From Owenia fusiformis (taxonomy: Eukaryota > Annelida > Polychaeta > Sabellida > Oweniidae): a stretch of 64,000 nt of DNA. The stretch's first letter is position 1. Every line of letters starts with the position of its first letter. The notes under the pieces were generated by a model. It searched no databases and was not told the origin of the DNA. It saw nothing but the letters and a program-made list of their open reading frames with translations. Location: positions 503,730 through 567,729 of the forward strand of contig CAIIXF020000007.1 in NCBI GenBank assembly GCA_903813345.2, written 5' to 3'. Shown here piece after piece: positions 20,855 to 30,262 of this stretch. Both the position numbers and the translations under genes were made by a program.

Positions 20855-22393
20855 ATGGCAGAACTAGATTATGATACATACACCGGAGAATCAGAAATAG
20901 AAAAACTTTTCAAACTGGGGAAAGAATTAGGATACAGTGGTGAGAGACTTGAAGAATTCATTGTAAAATCCCAAGAGAAGAAAGAAGACAGGTTGGAAAG
21001 AATGAGAGAACGAGAATTTAACAGAAACATAGAACTGGGGAAACAGAGACAAACTGAACTTCAACTACAACTACAACTTGAAAGAATGAACATTGAAAGC
21101 ACAGACACTCAAGTAGACAGACGAAATGAAAATATAAACCAATATACTCCCAAAATACCAAAATTACCGGCATTTGATGAAAGTACTGACAATATTGATG
21201 CATACTTGCTCAGATTTGAACGTTATGCTCATACACAAAATTGGCAACGCGAGAATTTTGCAATGTATCTCAGTGCTCTACTGAAAGGAAATGCTCTAGA
21301 TGTATACACTAGATTACCTGAAATACAATGTAATGACTATGACGCTTTGAAAATAGCGTTACTTAAAAGATATCAAATGACTGAAGTTGGTTTTAGAAAG
21401 AAATTCTTTTCAAGCCGTCCACAGAATGGTGAAACAGCATCGCAATACATGGCCAGAATAGAAAACTACTTTAATCGTTGGACTGATCTTGCTGAGATTG
21501 ATAAAACATTTGAAGGAATAAGTGACCTCATTATCAGAGAACAGTTCTTAAACACTTGTGGAAGAAACACTGCAACATTTATAAGAGAACATCATATACA
21601 GACAAAACACAATGTAATAGAACAAGCTGAAAGATATGCTAAGGCAAGAGGAATGAATAGTCTTCAAAGAGAAGATCATGGAGAAAACACAACCAGATAT
21701 GATAAGTCGAAACAAGAAACCAGTGATAGAGATAACAATGAAGATGCAACAGTGAAAGAAAATACAATCAGACAAACAAATGTAGATAGCAAACGAACCT
21801 GTTATATTTATTTTGAGGAGGGTCACATCGCTAAAGACTGTCCAAAAAATAGAAACAGAGGAAATATCACCAGATCAGCAGCTGTAGTGTTAACAGATTC
21901 GGATACAGACACAGATACAGACTCTGATCAAGAGAATAAACAAAATCATACAAAAAATGATAATGAACTACAAACAGCATCCTGCCAGATTATGCCAGAT
22001 GAACATAATTGCCAAATCCAGCCTGGATTGCCACTTACATTAACATGTGGTTGTAAAATAGACGTTGTAGGTTCAGCTTGCAATTGTGAAATTACACCAG
22101 GAAAAATGTCAGAACTACCTAATGAAGTTGGATTTATAGGAACAGAACGTGTTAGAGTGTTCAGAGACACAGGATGCAGCGGAGTTGTAGTAAGAGCCAG
22201 TCTTGTGAAGAAAAGACAGATGACAGGAAAAACTAAAAATTATGTCATGATTGACAGAACAGTGAAGACAGCTCCTGTGGCAGATATTTATATAGAAACA
22301 CCATACTTCACTGGACACACTGAAGCTATATGCATAGAAAACCCAATATATGATCTGATAATCGGTGAAATACCAGGAGCAACAACGTTGTAG
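20855..22393 (+). CDS. Gag-protease polyprotein, intact 512-codon ORF
   Basis: The N-terminal 100 residues are a charged, Gln/Glu/Arg-rich segment that is probably a coiled coil. Capsid follows (IPKLPAFDES, about 107-116, then LLRFERYAH, ALLKGNALDVYTRL and FRKKFFSSRP), of the SCAN-like Gag type seen in metazoan Gypsy elements. A zinc knuckle begins at about residue 316 but reads C-Y-I-Y-F ... GH-IAKDC, so the second Cys of CX2C is Tyr and zinc binding should be impaired. The retropepsin box is FRDTGCSGVVV with its Asp at about 438, and the frame ends DLIIGEIPGATTL then stop, where protease normally ends. The start ATG lies 186 bases after the primer site. The ORF is intact and open throughout. 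Confidence 0.9.
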   Translation: MAELDYDTYTGESEIEKLFKLGKELGYSGERLEEFIVKSQEKKEDRLERMREREFNRNIELGKQRQTELQLQLQLERMNIESTDTQVDRRNENINQYTPKIPKLPAFDESTDNIDAYLLRFERYAHTQNWQRENFAMYLSALLKGNALDVYTRLPEIQCNDYDALKIALLKRYQMTEVGFRKKFFSSRPQNGETASQYMARIENYFNRWTDLAEIDKTFEGISDLIIREQFLNTCGRNTATFIREHHIQTKHNVIEQAERYAKARGMNSLQREDHGENTTRYDKSKQETSDRDNNEDATVKENTIRQTNVDSKRTCYIYFEEGHIAKDCPKNRNRGNITRSAAVVLTDSDTDTDTDSDQENKQNHTKNDNELQTASCQIMPDEHNCQIQPGLPLTLTCGCKIDVVGSACNCEITPGKMSELPNEVGFIGTERVRVFRDTGCSGVVVRASLVKKRQMTGKTKNYVMIDRTVKTAPVADIYIETPYFTGHTEAICIENPIYDLIIGEIPGATTL

Positions 22394-22506
22394 AAAAATT
22401 AACAAATAAAACATTACAACTACAATATCATCAATTATGCAAATACAAATATTACACCCCTCTCAAAGTAAGAATATAGTAATTATATTCTCAAAAAGGG
22501 GGGTAA
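22394..22506 (+). other. Short 3' spacer and polypurine tract
   Basis: Only 113 bases separate the Gag-protease stop codon from the right LTR. The last bases read AAAAAGGGGGGTAA directly before TGTCACG, a polypurine tract that primes plus-strand DNA. No fragment of RT, RNase H or integrase is left in this spacer. Confidence 0.88.
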
Positions 22507-23959
22507 TGTCACGTTTTTAATACTTATCCATGCATTTCATAAAATCATTTATGTAAATCATAGGTCATTTAACTTGTGCCTAACAGTAATTAGCAAAATA
22601 AACTAGCCAAATAATCAATGTATGTTTTTAGACTTGATTTTTTAGATATGTACACCTAATTGAAAACTCAACTAATTAATGTATTAAGAAGAGTTATACA
22701 GTTGGGTCAGGGTGATATAAACAGTTAGAGAGTGAATAGCCAAGTAGGTCAGGTGCAACCAAAATCTTACTTTATATGGGATGTTATCAGTAAGCGTAGT
22801 GTTAAAATCAAGCAGTCTTCTACAGTGGGATGCATTATGTGAACAATTGTGAACATTTAAAATATGTGTCATATACATTATGTGTTAGTGTGATAGGATA
22901 CGCATGTTAGTAGCAGGCCTGTCAACTGTCCTGCAATTTGCGTATTTGTCACGCATTTGCTGGAGAATTTGAAGTCACGCCAGTTATTTTGCGTGACAGA
23001 AAATGTCACGCAAATACGCATTTTACCTGGTAATTGTCAAGCAAAAATATTTCTGTAGAAAAATTTCTAAAAAAGATCGTCTACACAGCAAAAATACGAA
23101 CGCCGAAAAAAAACGTACGCATTTCGTTCGGACTTTTCACGCGAATTACGTATATGTCACGCATTCCGTTCGAAATTTTTCGTACCTATAGCATGAACAA
23201 TAGCATGTTTGGTGATCAATATATCATATATTAGAGTGAATATATAATTGGTGAACAATAGGTGATATACATTAGCGTGCATGAAAGTGTAGTGTTAAAA
23301 TCAAGCAGTCTTCTACAGTGGGATGCATCATGTGAACAATTGTGAACATTTAAAATATGTGTCATATACATTATGTGTTAGCATGATAGGATACGCATGT
23401 TAGTAGAGTGATTTGAGAACTATAAATGTAATTGAACATAGATAGATATTATAAGTGATATAGCAGAGTGTTATGTGAACAATAGATATTCAGTGGATAA
23501 ATATGACATGTGATGTAAATAATAAGACGCATACAACAGATAGTGTGCATATATGATTGGGGAACAATAGATTATATATTAGCATGCATTTATGATTGAT
23601 GAACAATAGATAGCATGCATATATGAATCGTGAACAATAGCATGTTTGGTGATCAATATATCATATATTAGAGTGAATATATGATTGGTGAACAATAGGT
23701 GATATACATTAGCGTGCATGATTGGCGAATGATAGATGATATACTTGCGCGAATATATGATTGATGAACAATAGATGAAATCAACTGATATAAACGACAT
23801 GTATATTGGCAGTGTGATCCGAGAACTACAGTCGTAAATAAAAGATATATATATATCATATTGGGACACAGTAGCACCTACGGCAGATGGATATGATACG
23901 CAAAGTCGTGTAGATTTAATCTCAGAGCGATCGACGAAACGTGATACGTGATATATACC
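22507..23959 (+). repeat. Right (3') LTR, chimeric and 3'-truncated
   Basis: 22507 to about 23283 matches the left LTR almost perfectly, including the 275-bp dispersed repeat. At 23284 the sequence jumps back to an earlier LTR position (GTGTAGTGTTAAAATCAAGC) and continues as a variant lacking the dispersed repeat, with about 230 bases of other LTR sequence in its place. It then rejoins the common LTR at about 23640. It stops at ATATATACC (23959), some 270 bases short of the left LTR end. The jump suggests template switching between two LTR variants. Confidence 0.8.
22916..23189 (+). repeat. Dispersed TGCGTGAC repeat, copy 2
   Basis: Near-identical to the copy at 19775-20050, because it lies in the paired LTR and was copied with it. 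Confidence 0.8.
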
Positions 23960-24025
23960 GGGAAAATATAAACAAATCTACACAAATACAACACAGCAAT
24001 CTAAAAAGAATAAGGGATTAGGTAC
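23960..24025 (+). repeat. 66-bp flank duplication, right copy
   Basis: Matches 19302-19367 with one mismatch noted (AATACAACAC against AATACGACAC). It follows the broken right LTR directly and is itself followed by TTTAAATATCACC, presumably the original right flank. Confidence 0.85.
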
Positions 24026-25481
24026 TTTAAATATCACCACACCAACTACCAACTAATAGTAAATCACACAAGAAGTATATTCATACAATAAAGTCTCTTC
24101 TATTGTACTTGCGTTTTATGTCGCAACTGAAATATATATACGTACAATGTGAATAAATACTATTCAGATTATATAGATTACAGTTTACATAAATGCTACA
24201 AATCTTTAAATCTATTAGAATGAAATTAATCTCAATAACGCTGAAATCTGCAGTCTGATAAAATGTCTTCAAAATTATGACCGGGATACTTCTTCAAACA
24301 GAACAGAATTTCCAACAACGATCTTGTAATAAAGTTGAATTTTATGCCCTCTATAAATTCAGTTGGGAACTAATAGCATAAAAAGTGACGTCAGCTATGC
24401 GTTAAAAGCCCGAACGAGATTTTGATAAATGGGAAAGAGCTGTGAACTTTCAACCGTCAAAGACTGAGGATGTTATCTTAAACACCAGAGGTGTGAACTC
24501 AACGGAATGTGCCCGTAAGGACTTCTTTCAATTATAATCAAATTCAAGTTTGAATTAAAAGCTGTCTACGATACAACAACCCACTAAAATGTTCAAGTTT
24601 TAATGAATGAATCTAGACTTCAAAAGTGACGGATGTGATCACGTGACTAAGTCATCTGCTTTCCCTAAAGTTATGATTTAATTTGATCAATAATTCCCTT
24701 TATGGATAACATGAATCTCTATTCTGTACTATCTTGAACCTTCCCAGCATATGGGCTTATTGAGACAAACTCCCAATCTTGTTCAACTTTTACAGACTGC
24801 AGATTAACACCGTTAGAAAATATGTGCGGGAAAAATGAAAAAGTTCAATTATCTATCAATATTACTGTCTTAAATCCCTTCACTCACTTATGGAATGCTA
24901 TAGATCTCTATATAGTACTCAGATTAACTTACCCAGACACCGATGCCCCTGCGCGTGTCGAAAATGACGTCCATTCAAATTGACTGACCTCAGAGCGTAA
25001 GGTTCTTCCAGTCGAAAGTCTAGCAAATGCGTTTAGCAGATGATAGATCTCGAGCTCAGCTGTGCAGGAATTGTTACATTGTATCCGCAAAATGCACTTG
25101 TTTATATAGTAAGAAAATGCACATACGCAATCTTGAAGACTACGTAGGGAGAATTATATGTAATGTTACTAAAAATGGATCATTACCATGGGTTTTAGGG
25201 CTACGTAGGGTAGTAAAATAGACAGAGAGAGCGGATTATTGGTCAAGAATTATGAGGTAGGGACTAAAAAGTGACATCACTTTGAATAGTGACGCAAAGT
25301 TGAGACTGCAAATTCAGCATTTTACAATGATAGATAGGTTTTTCCTATAAATATACTGGCTCTGATACATGATCATGTTAAAGGGACATGATGTGATTAG
25401 ATACTGATTATAGATATTGAAGGAGCACACACTGATTTGATATGGTATCATAGATAGCTATATACAGGGTGGGTCTCTACA
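24026..25481 (-). repeat. 3' LTR of the third Gypsy element (left edge uncertain)
   Basis: On the minus strand the LTR starts TGTAGAGACCCACCC at 25481, directly after the polypurine tract. 25035-25481 matches the interrupted LTR at 1-2554, and 24612-24828 matches 28026-28227. The left edge is not certain, because no complete partner copy exists in the window. Confidence 0.7.
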
Positions 25482-25500
25482 ACTACCCCCCTCTTAAAAA
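25482..25500 (-). other. Polypurine tract of the third Gypsy element
   Basis: Minus strand reads TTTTTAAGAGGGGGGTAGT directly before the LTR start. It fixes the orientation and the LTR boundary. Confidence 0.85.
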
Positions 25501-25871
25501 TTAATGGTTGTCCTCAACCACAGAAACAAAATCATCATTATAACCACCTGAAAGCGGCAGTTAATATTGCCATATTCACAGAAAGTAATATTTTAAATGA
25601 ATAATGATATATTCATGTATATTAACCACATTAAACGATAAGGTCACATATGTTAAAGCCGTATATAATGTACAGTATGTATATAGACTATAGAGTCTGA
25701 GCACTCTTCATTGGCACCAATTCCAGTTATTCCAATTCTTCCATTAAAACGTTAACTTGTTTCAAATTCTATATACATTCAACGTCATACTGTATCGTAG
25801 GTCTTTCTGCGTTGACAACAATAATTAAAAACTCCAATGAACTATCAGAATGTCTGGTCACAATATGAAAG

Positions 25872-26412
25872 TCAAAAGGTCAATAGCTGATCAATGTCCA
25901 GATCGTCCAGGGACACATCAGGTCCCATCAGCAGGGCCATGTCCCTTTCTGGAATCCCCAACCAAACGGGATCTTGACTTTCGGCCCTTAGCCCTCGGAC
26001 GGCCAGCCGGCGCATCCTCCTCTGAGGGACAGGTGGAAGTGGAAGGCTGAGGTGCGGAGGCGTTGCTAACGTTTGGACTGCTGGGTTCTTGAGGATTGCT
26101 GGGTTCTTGAGGATTGCTGGGTTCTTGAGGATTGCTGGGTTCTGTAAGTTTCACCCTCTTTCTTGGGGGCTCCTCCTTGTTCTTCTCTGAGGGTTCACCC
26201 AGGTTGAGGTGCCTCTGCCGGTGGAAGGCAAGCTCCTCAACCTGAGCAGGAGCATACTTCTGTGGGCAGGAGCCCACCCCGCAGGCGACGGTGGCGTCGT
26301 GACAACTCTCCCTATGCAATCTCCAGTCCTCCTTGGATGTATACTGTGCAAGGCATCTGTAGTGACTGGTCTCTGGCCAGCCCCTCAGGGGCTTCCCCGG
26401 CAACTGGCACAC
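25872..26412 (-). CDS. Zinc-finger ORF with acidic tail, 3' of integrase (copy 2)
   Basis: The frame starts at GTG TGC directly after the acceptor TTTATTTTAG. The last three of those bases are an in-frame TAG stop, so translation of this frame requires splicing. Module 1 reads YRCLAQY ... W-x2-H-x4-H. Module 2 is C-x4-C ... AFHRQRH, a C2H2 finger. Next come a basic stretch (RKRVKLTEP, possibly nuclear localisation), a Pro-rich 18-bp tandem repeat giving PSNPQE units, and an Arg/Lys-rich GRPRAKGRKSRSR. That frame stops at 25918. In the +1 frame an acidic/hydrophobic tail runs on (ERDMALLM, then SLDDLDIDQLL) to a stop at 25872. The tail aligns with EKDISDIM of the copy at 4665-5245. GC content here is clearly higher than in the surroundings. 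Confidence 0.65.
26080..26142. repeat. 18-bp tandem repeat inside the zinc-finger ORF
   Basis: GCTGGGTTCTTGAGGATT is repeated three to four times, in frame, and yields the PSNPQE peptide repeats. The number of copies probably varies between elements. Confidence 0.85.
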
Positions 26413-26430
26413 CTAAAATAAAACTCTTAC
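26412..26430 (-). promoter_or_regulatory. Splice acceptor for the zinc-finger ORF, copy 2
   Basis: Minus strand AGAGTTTTATTTTAG, then GTG TGC CAG. The phase and the position one codon before the first Cys equal those of the acceptor at 5245 in the other element, although the flanking DNA has diverged. Confidence 0.6.
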
Positions 26431-26869
26431 CCTCTTTACCCTACTAGAAAGGTTTTAAGTATTTTTATACAAACCTCCCCTAAGGTCTCAAGGTACTAGT
26501 TTTCTTGATATTTAATTAATACATATATACTTGACAATATTGAACTAGAATGAGCATCTTCTCATTCTCTTTTCAATCTATTCAAGTCTTTACACTAAAA
26601 GTTAATCCTCTTTATTTGGATGGTCGAAAAGAAAGTTATAAAAATGGGTATAAGCTATAAGCACAAGCTAAGACACATTGAATTAACTTTGAAAGTAATA
26701 TAGAAAAATGCACATAATAGGGATATTAAGACACTTGACTCGACTTATGAAATCCGAAGTGAGACTATTCTATAACATAATAATCAGTCAGCCACTCAGG
26801 TTTCTTTCGGGTCCTCTGCCTTTTAGAATTCTCAGTCTCATTTTCTTTCAGGAGCACTCTCAAAATCTC

Positions 26870-26956
26870 TCTCATTAATTTTAATTAGATACCTTAAATC
26901 ATCTATTTTCTCCGCTACCTCATAGGGTCCATGCCACTTTAGAGCTAATGATCCCA
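26870..26956 (-). pseudogene. Integrase GPY/F remnant of the third Gypsy element
   Basis: The minus strand encodes ALKWHGPYEVAEKIDDLRY followed by LIKIN, matching KWHGPFEIVDRIDDLRYQV of the copy at 5286-5582. Upstream it joins directly to the RNase H-integrase linker (about 26975-27140), so the integrase zinc-binding region and catalytic core have been deleted. Confidence 0.8.
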
Positions 26957-27146
26957 GTGTCGGTATCTACCCATTTTCGATAAATATCCAATTTGAACCT
27001 GTCCCACTGAGACCAGTAATGTTTAGACACGGATCCTGAGCCAAGGCTTCTTCATGCTCTTTGAGAGATATTCCCTGCGCCCAAGTGCACCCTGAAACAG
27101 GAACATCCCTCAATTTAGGAGTATGAACAAGCTCTGGCTCTAGGTT

Positions 27147-27790
27147 CTAGTCAAAGGTCATGTGGAAACTTATAAGAAGCAGGTCAGCCTCAGGATTAGT
27201 CAAGGTTTCCTCCTTCCCAGGAACTCTACCCAGTTTCTCTTGTCTTTCGCAATATGCACAGTCAGTACAGGGACGTCTAGACATTCCGTCGGCGTTCAGA
27301 TGTTTTGTACCAGGTCGATGTTCAATTTTGAAGTCATATTGTCCCAATAACTCTAACCACCGGGCAATCTGTCCTTCAGGATGTTTAAACCTCAACAACC
27401 AAGCCAAAGAGCCATGATCTGTTCTGACTTTGAAACGACTGCTGTAAAGGTAATGGTGAAACACTTAAACAGCCCTCGCTATAGCCAACAATTCCAATCT
27501 AGTGACACAATAGTTACGCGCAGGTTTAGACAATGATTTGCTATAATGACTGACAACTTACATTTCCCCATGAACTTCCTGTTGTAACACAGCACCAACC
27601 TGACAGGCAGAAGCATCAGTATCCAAAATAAATTCTTTGGACTTATCTGGGTAAGCCAATAATGCAGAACTCAAATAAAGTCTCTTCAATTCTTCAAAGG
27701 CAAATTGACAATCTCCTGACCAGACAAACGGAACACCTTTTTCAGTAAGTTTGAACAAAGGTCTGGCCAGTCCTGAAAAACCTGTGAATG
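27147..27790 (-). pseudogene. RNase H and RT-end remnants of the third Gypsy element
   Basis: 27758-27558 encodes FKLTEKGVPFVWSGDCQFAF and FILDTDASACQVGAVLQQEV, the RT-RNase H junction with the first catalytic Asp. After a gap with stops, 27464-27147 encodes the RNase H C-terminal half (HHYLYSSRFKVRTDHGSLAW ... GQYDFKIEHRPGTKH, then the CTDCAYCERQE linker). It is close to the equivalent segment at 5841-7337. The last RT codons (FSGLARPL) run to 27790, where a duplicated segment of about 38 bp starts. Confidence 0.85.
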
Positions 27791-27871
27791 ACCTTCGATA
27801 GCAAGTCGCTTCTACATTCTCTAATGACCTTCGATAGCAAGTCGCTACTACAGTCTCAGCTGTAGTGGCTA

Positions 27872-27943
27872 GCCTTTATGGCTCAGGGGTAGAGCGTCTG
27901 ACTCTGAGAGCGGGAGGTCCTGGGTTCGATTCCCGTACGGGGC
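27872..27943 (+). repeat. tRNA-like sequence, probably a SINE head or tRNA pseudogene
   Basis: A box (TGGCTCAGGGGTAGAGC) and B box (GGTTCGATTCC) of a polymerase III promoter are well preserved. The anticodon loop reads CTCTGAG (anticodon CTG, glutamine). The acceptor stem (GCCTTTA against ACGGGGC) and the anticodon stem pair poorly, so it is unlikely to be a working tRNA. A tandem copy of about 38 bp with ATGACCTTCGATAGCAAGTC lies just before it. Confidence 0.7.
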
Positions 27944-28025
27944 ATTGAATTTAGCACATTCTCTTTCGAGTCTACTATCTGGCTCGGTACACTACAGCTC
28001 CCCGACGAGCGTGTCCAAGGGTCGT

Positions 28026-28227
28026 TACATAGACTTCAAAAGTGACATATGTGATCACATGACTAAGTAGTCTGCTTTTCCCAAAGTTATGATTTCCTTT
28101 GATTAATAACGTGAATCTCTATTTTGTACTATCTTGAACCTTCCCAGCATATGGGCTTATTGAGACAAACTCCCAATCAACTTTACAGACTGCAGATAAC
28201 ACCGTTAGAAAATATGTGAAATATTCC
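28026..28227 (-). repeat. LTR fragment of the third Gypsy family
   Basis: TAGACTTCAAAAGTGAC to GTTAGAAAATATGTG matches 24612-24828 with scattered differences and small deletions. It is probably what remains of the right-hand LTR. Confidence 0.75.
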
Positions 28228-28308
28228 TGCAATATAAGGTGCATTTGTGAAATAATTTAAGTAAAGTGATACCTACCTATCTCAAATTATATCTGTATTT
28301 CAGTTATG

Positions 28309-28582
28309 GACGGCGGTTAGGTACGAAAATTTCCAATTAACATGCGTGACATATACGGGATTAGCGTGACAAATCCGAACAAATTGCGTTCGGTTTTTTT
28401 CCGACGTTCGTATTTTTACCGTATCGTAAACATATTTTGAAAAATTTTCTACAGAAATATTTTTGCTTGACAATTACCAGGTAAAATGCATATGTCACGC
28501 AAAAAAAAACTGGCGTGACTTCAAATTCTTCAGGAAATGCGTGACAAATATGCAAATTGTGGGACAGTTGACAGGCCTGCCT
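28309..28582 (-). repeat. Dispersed TGCGTGAC repeat, copy 3 (reversed)
   Basis: Reverse complement of the unit at 19775-20050, more diverged. It is inserted at the 3' end of the broken transposase fragment that follows, outside any LTR. Confidence 0.78.
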
Positions 28583-29330
28583 ACCACACTTGTTTGGTTT
28601 CCCAAGTATAAGAAGATAAGAACCATCCCCACACTTTGACATGGCAACAGTATCTCTGAATGTTGACACATCAACAACTGCAACATATTTTGTTGCTGAT
28701 GCCAGAACCATATGATTTCTTTTGCACAATTTACTTTTTAACCAGAACATAGGAATCATCACTTAGCTGTACACAGTTACAAATACTCCTTGTCAATATC
28801 CTCCAGATATATACCTAGTGCCATTTACGCTTACCCTTTTTGCAGTGTATGTGTTCTCAGAATTGTTAAGACAACTGCTTTCACTCATTTGAATATTGTT
28901 GTCTTGATTTCTCTGTCCAAATTTGCACTGTGAACAGACCCTACCATTTTAATGCCATCATCATTATGGTCAGTCATGAACTTAGTAGATGCTGGCTGTT
29001 TTTTCTTTTTTTTCAAGTGAAGAGTCGCCTCTCTGTATTTGTTATTTGATGGCACAAGTCACTAGTGCCATGAGTGCACTTGAGTCTCCATGCATTTAGG
29101 TCCTCAAACGGAAATGTGGACCAGGCCCACAATGGCCCCCAATTTTTAGCACTTTCAACTAGGTGCTGTCCAACATTATGAATGTTAATACCACAATTCT
29201 CTTCTCCGTAAAGGTCATAGAACTGCTGGCGAAACAAACAAAGATTGACCTCTGCCTTATGAAGCTGGTCTAATGTGATTCAATCTCCTAGAAGTATATA
29301 GATAGCTTCACTGAAAAGCTCAAAATCTTT
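28583..29330 (-). pseudogene. Transposase fragment (DUF4218-like domain)
   Basis: 29237-29013 encodes FYDLYGEENCGINIHNVGQH then NWGPLWAWSTFPFEDLN and HGT. That arrangement is typical of the conserved C-terminal half of the large transposases annotated as DUF4218 in plant CACTA-type and related metazoan elements. 28762-28583 (HMVLASATKYVAVVDVS, DGSYLLILG) is a plausible continuation after a frame change. No upstream catalytic part is present. It is a broken relic; the assignment rests on recalled motif wording, not on a search. Confidence 0.55.
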
Positions 29331-29985
29331 TAGTCTCAAATGCATAATATAAACTTATATTACATGTGTAAAGCACTGCTTTTGTACTATACAATCTTTG
29401 ATGGACTTATGGTATCCAACTCCATATCATATATATGCCATTGGTCTATGTTCTATTCTGAATAGAATTATGAACAAACAGTAACTGCTAAATCTCAAGC
29501 ATAATAGGGCATACAATATGTTATGTTCTCTGTATCTTTAATTTTGAATTGAATTAAATGTGCCTTCGGGCCAAATCTTTCCCTATGTTTGAAAGTTTCC
29601 CTAGTTTTATACTAGACCCAGACCCCTCGTGCCTCTCTATGGCTCCCACTATTTTATTTAGAGTCTCTTAGGGGAGACCCAGTCTCGTTTCACTGCTCCC
29701 GCTTGTTTTTTCCCCGAGATTGAAGAATTCTTCAAAGAAAGGACGAGTGGCTTTAAGACCTTATATTAGCCCCCAGGATATTTCAAATAAATTGTACACG
29801 ATATTAAAGAAGGGACTATGTTTGATAACAAATTTATAAAAAATTAGGTCATCCTGACCTTTATATTTTAAAATATAGGTCATTCTATTAACATGTATAA
29901 AATGGGCTTTTGAAGGAATAATTGCTCTTTCCACATCGTTATTGTCACTCTTTAACTATTTATTATCAAAATAATTATTATTTTC
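29331..29985. other. Stretch without a recognised gene
   Basis: AT-rich, no coding exon or repeat recognised. Confidence 0.4.
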
Positions 29986-30250
29986 TCTGTTATAAGAACT
30001 TTATGATTATTTTCTTACATCATAGTGTGGAAGCACAAAGGGCAACATTGGAAAACACATAAAATATAACAAGTCAAAAATGCATATCAAACTATTGAAT
30101 ATTGATATACTTTATATTTCATTGAGATCAATTATCCACAAACAGTTCACAAAAGTGTGTCAGAGAAGAAAATTGAGTTGATTAATTTACATCACATGGA
30201 GAAAGAACAAGAGGCAACATTGAACAACACATAAAGTAATTATCTGGTAT
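29986..30250. repeat. Two tandem units of about 130 bp, a third copy at 36165-36300
   Basis: The units share CACATAGTG-like bases, GAAGCACAAAGGGCAACATT and AACACATAAA. A third copy lies at about 36165-36300, right after the Helentron-like pair. The pair therefore inserted into an existing tandem repeat. Confidence 0.7.
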
Positions 30251-30262
30251 ATATAGTAATTA

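Larger units (their letters stand above)
19368..23959 (+). mobile_element. Young LTR retrotransposon encoding only Gag and protease
   Basis: The left LTR (19368-20655) starts TGTCACGTTTT and ends AAAACGTGACA, an 11-bp inverted repeat. A proline-tRNA primer-binding site follows, then one intact 512-codon Gag-protease ORF, a polypurine tract and a right LTR. Only about 100 bases separate the stop codon from the polypurine tract, so RT, RNase H and integrase are absent. The shared LTR parts differ at only a few positions by eye, which points to recent insertion. This is the layout of non-autonomous Gag-carrying LTR elements, which would need enzymes from a relative. Confidence 0.88.
24026..28227 (-). 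mobile_element. Third Gypsy element, internally deleted, minus strand
   Basis: Left to right on the plus strand: a 3' LTR ending at 25481, a polypurine tract, the zinc-finger ORF, a piece of integrase C-terminus, RNase H pieces, the last few RT codons, a tRNA-like SINE head and a 200-bp LTR fragment (28026-28227) repeating 24612-24828. Most of RT, the integrase core, protease and gag are missing. It belongs near the element at 4665-11176, to judge from the GPY/F, RNase H and zinc-finger similarities. The left limit is uncertain. Confidence 0.75.

Noticed and set aside
27872-27943. Functional glutamine tRNA gene
   Set aside because: Acceptor and anticodon stems do not pair well enough; a SINE head or pseudogene is more likely.
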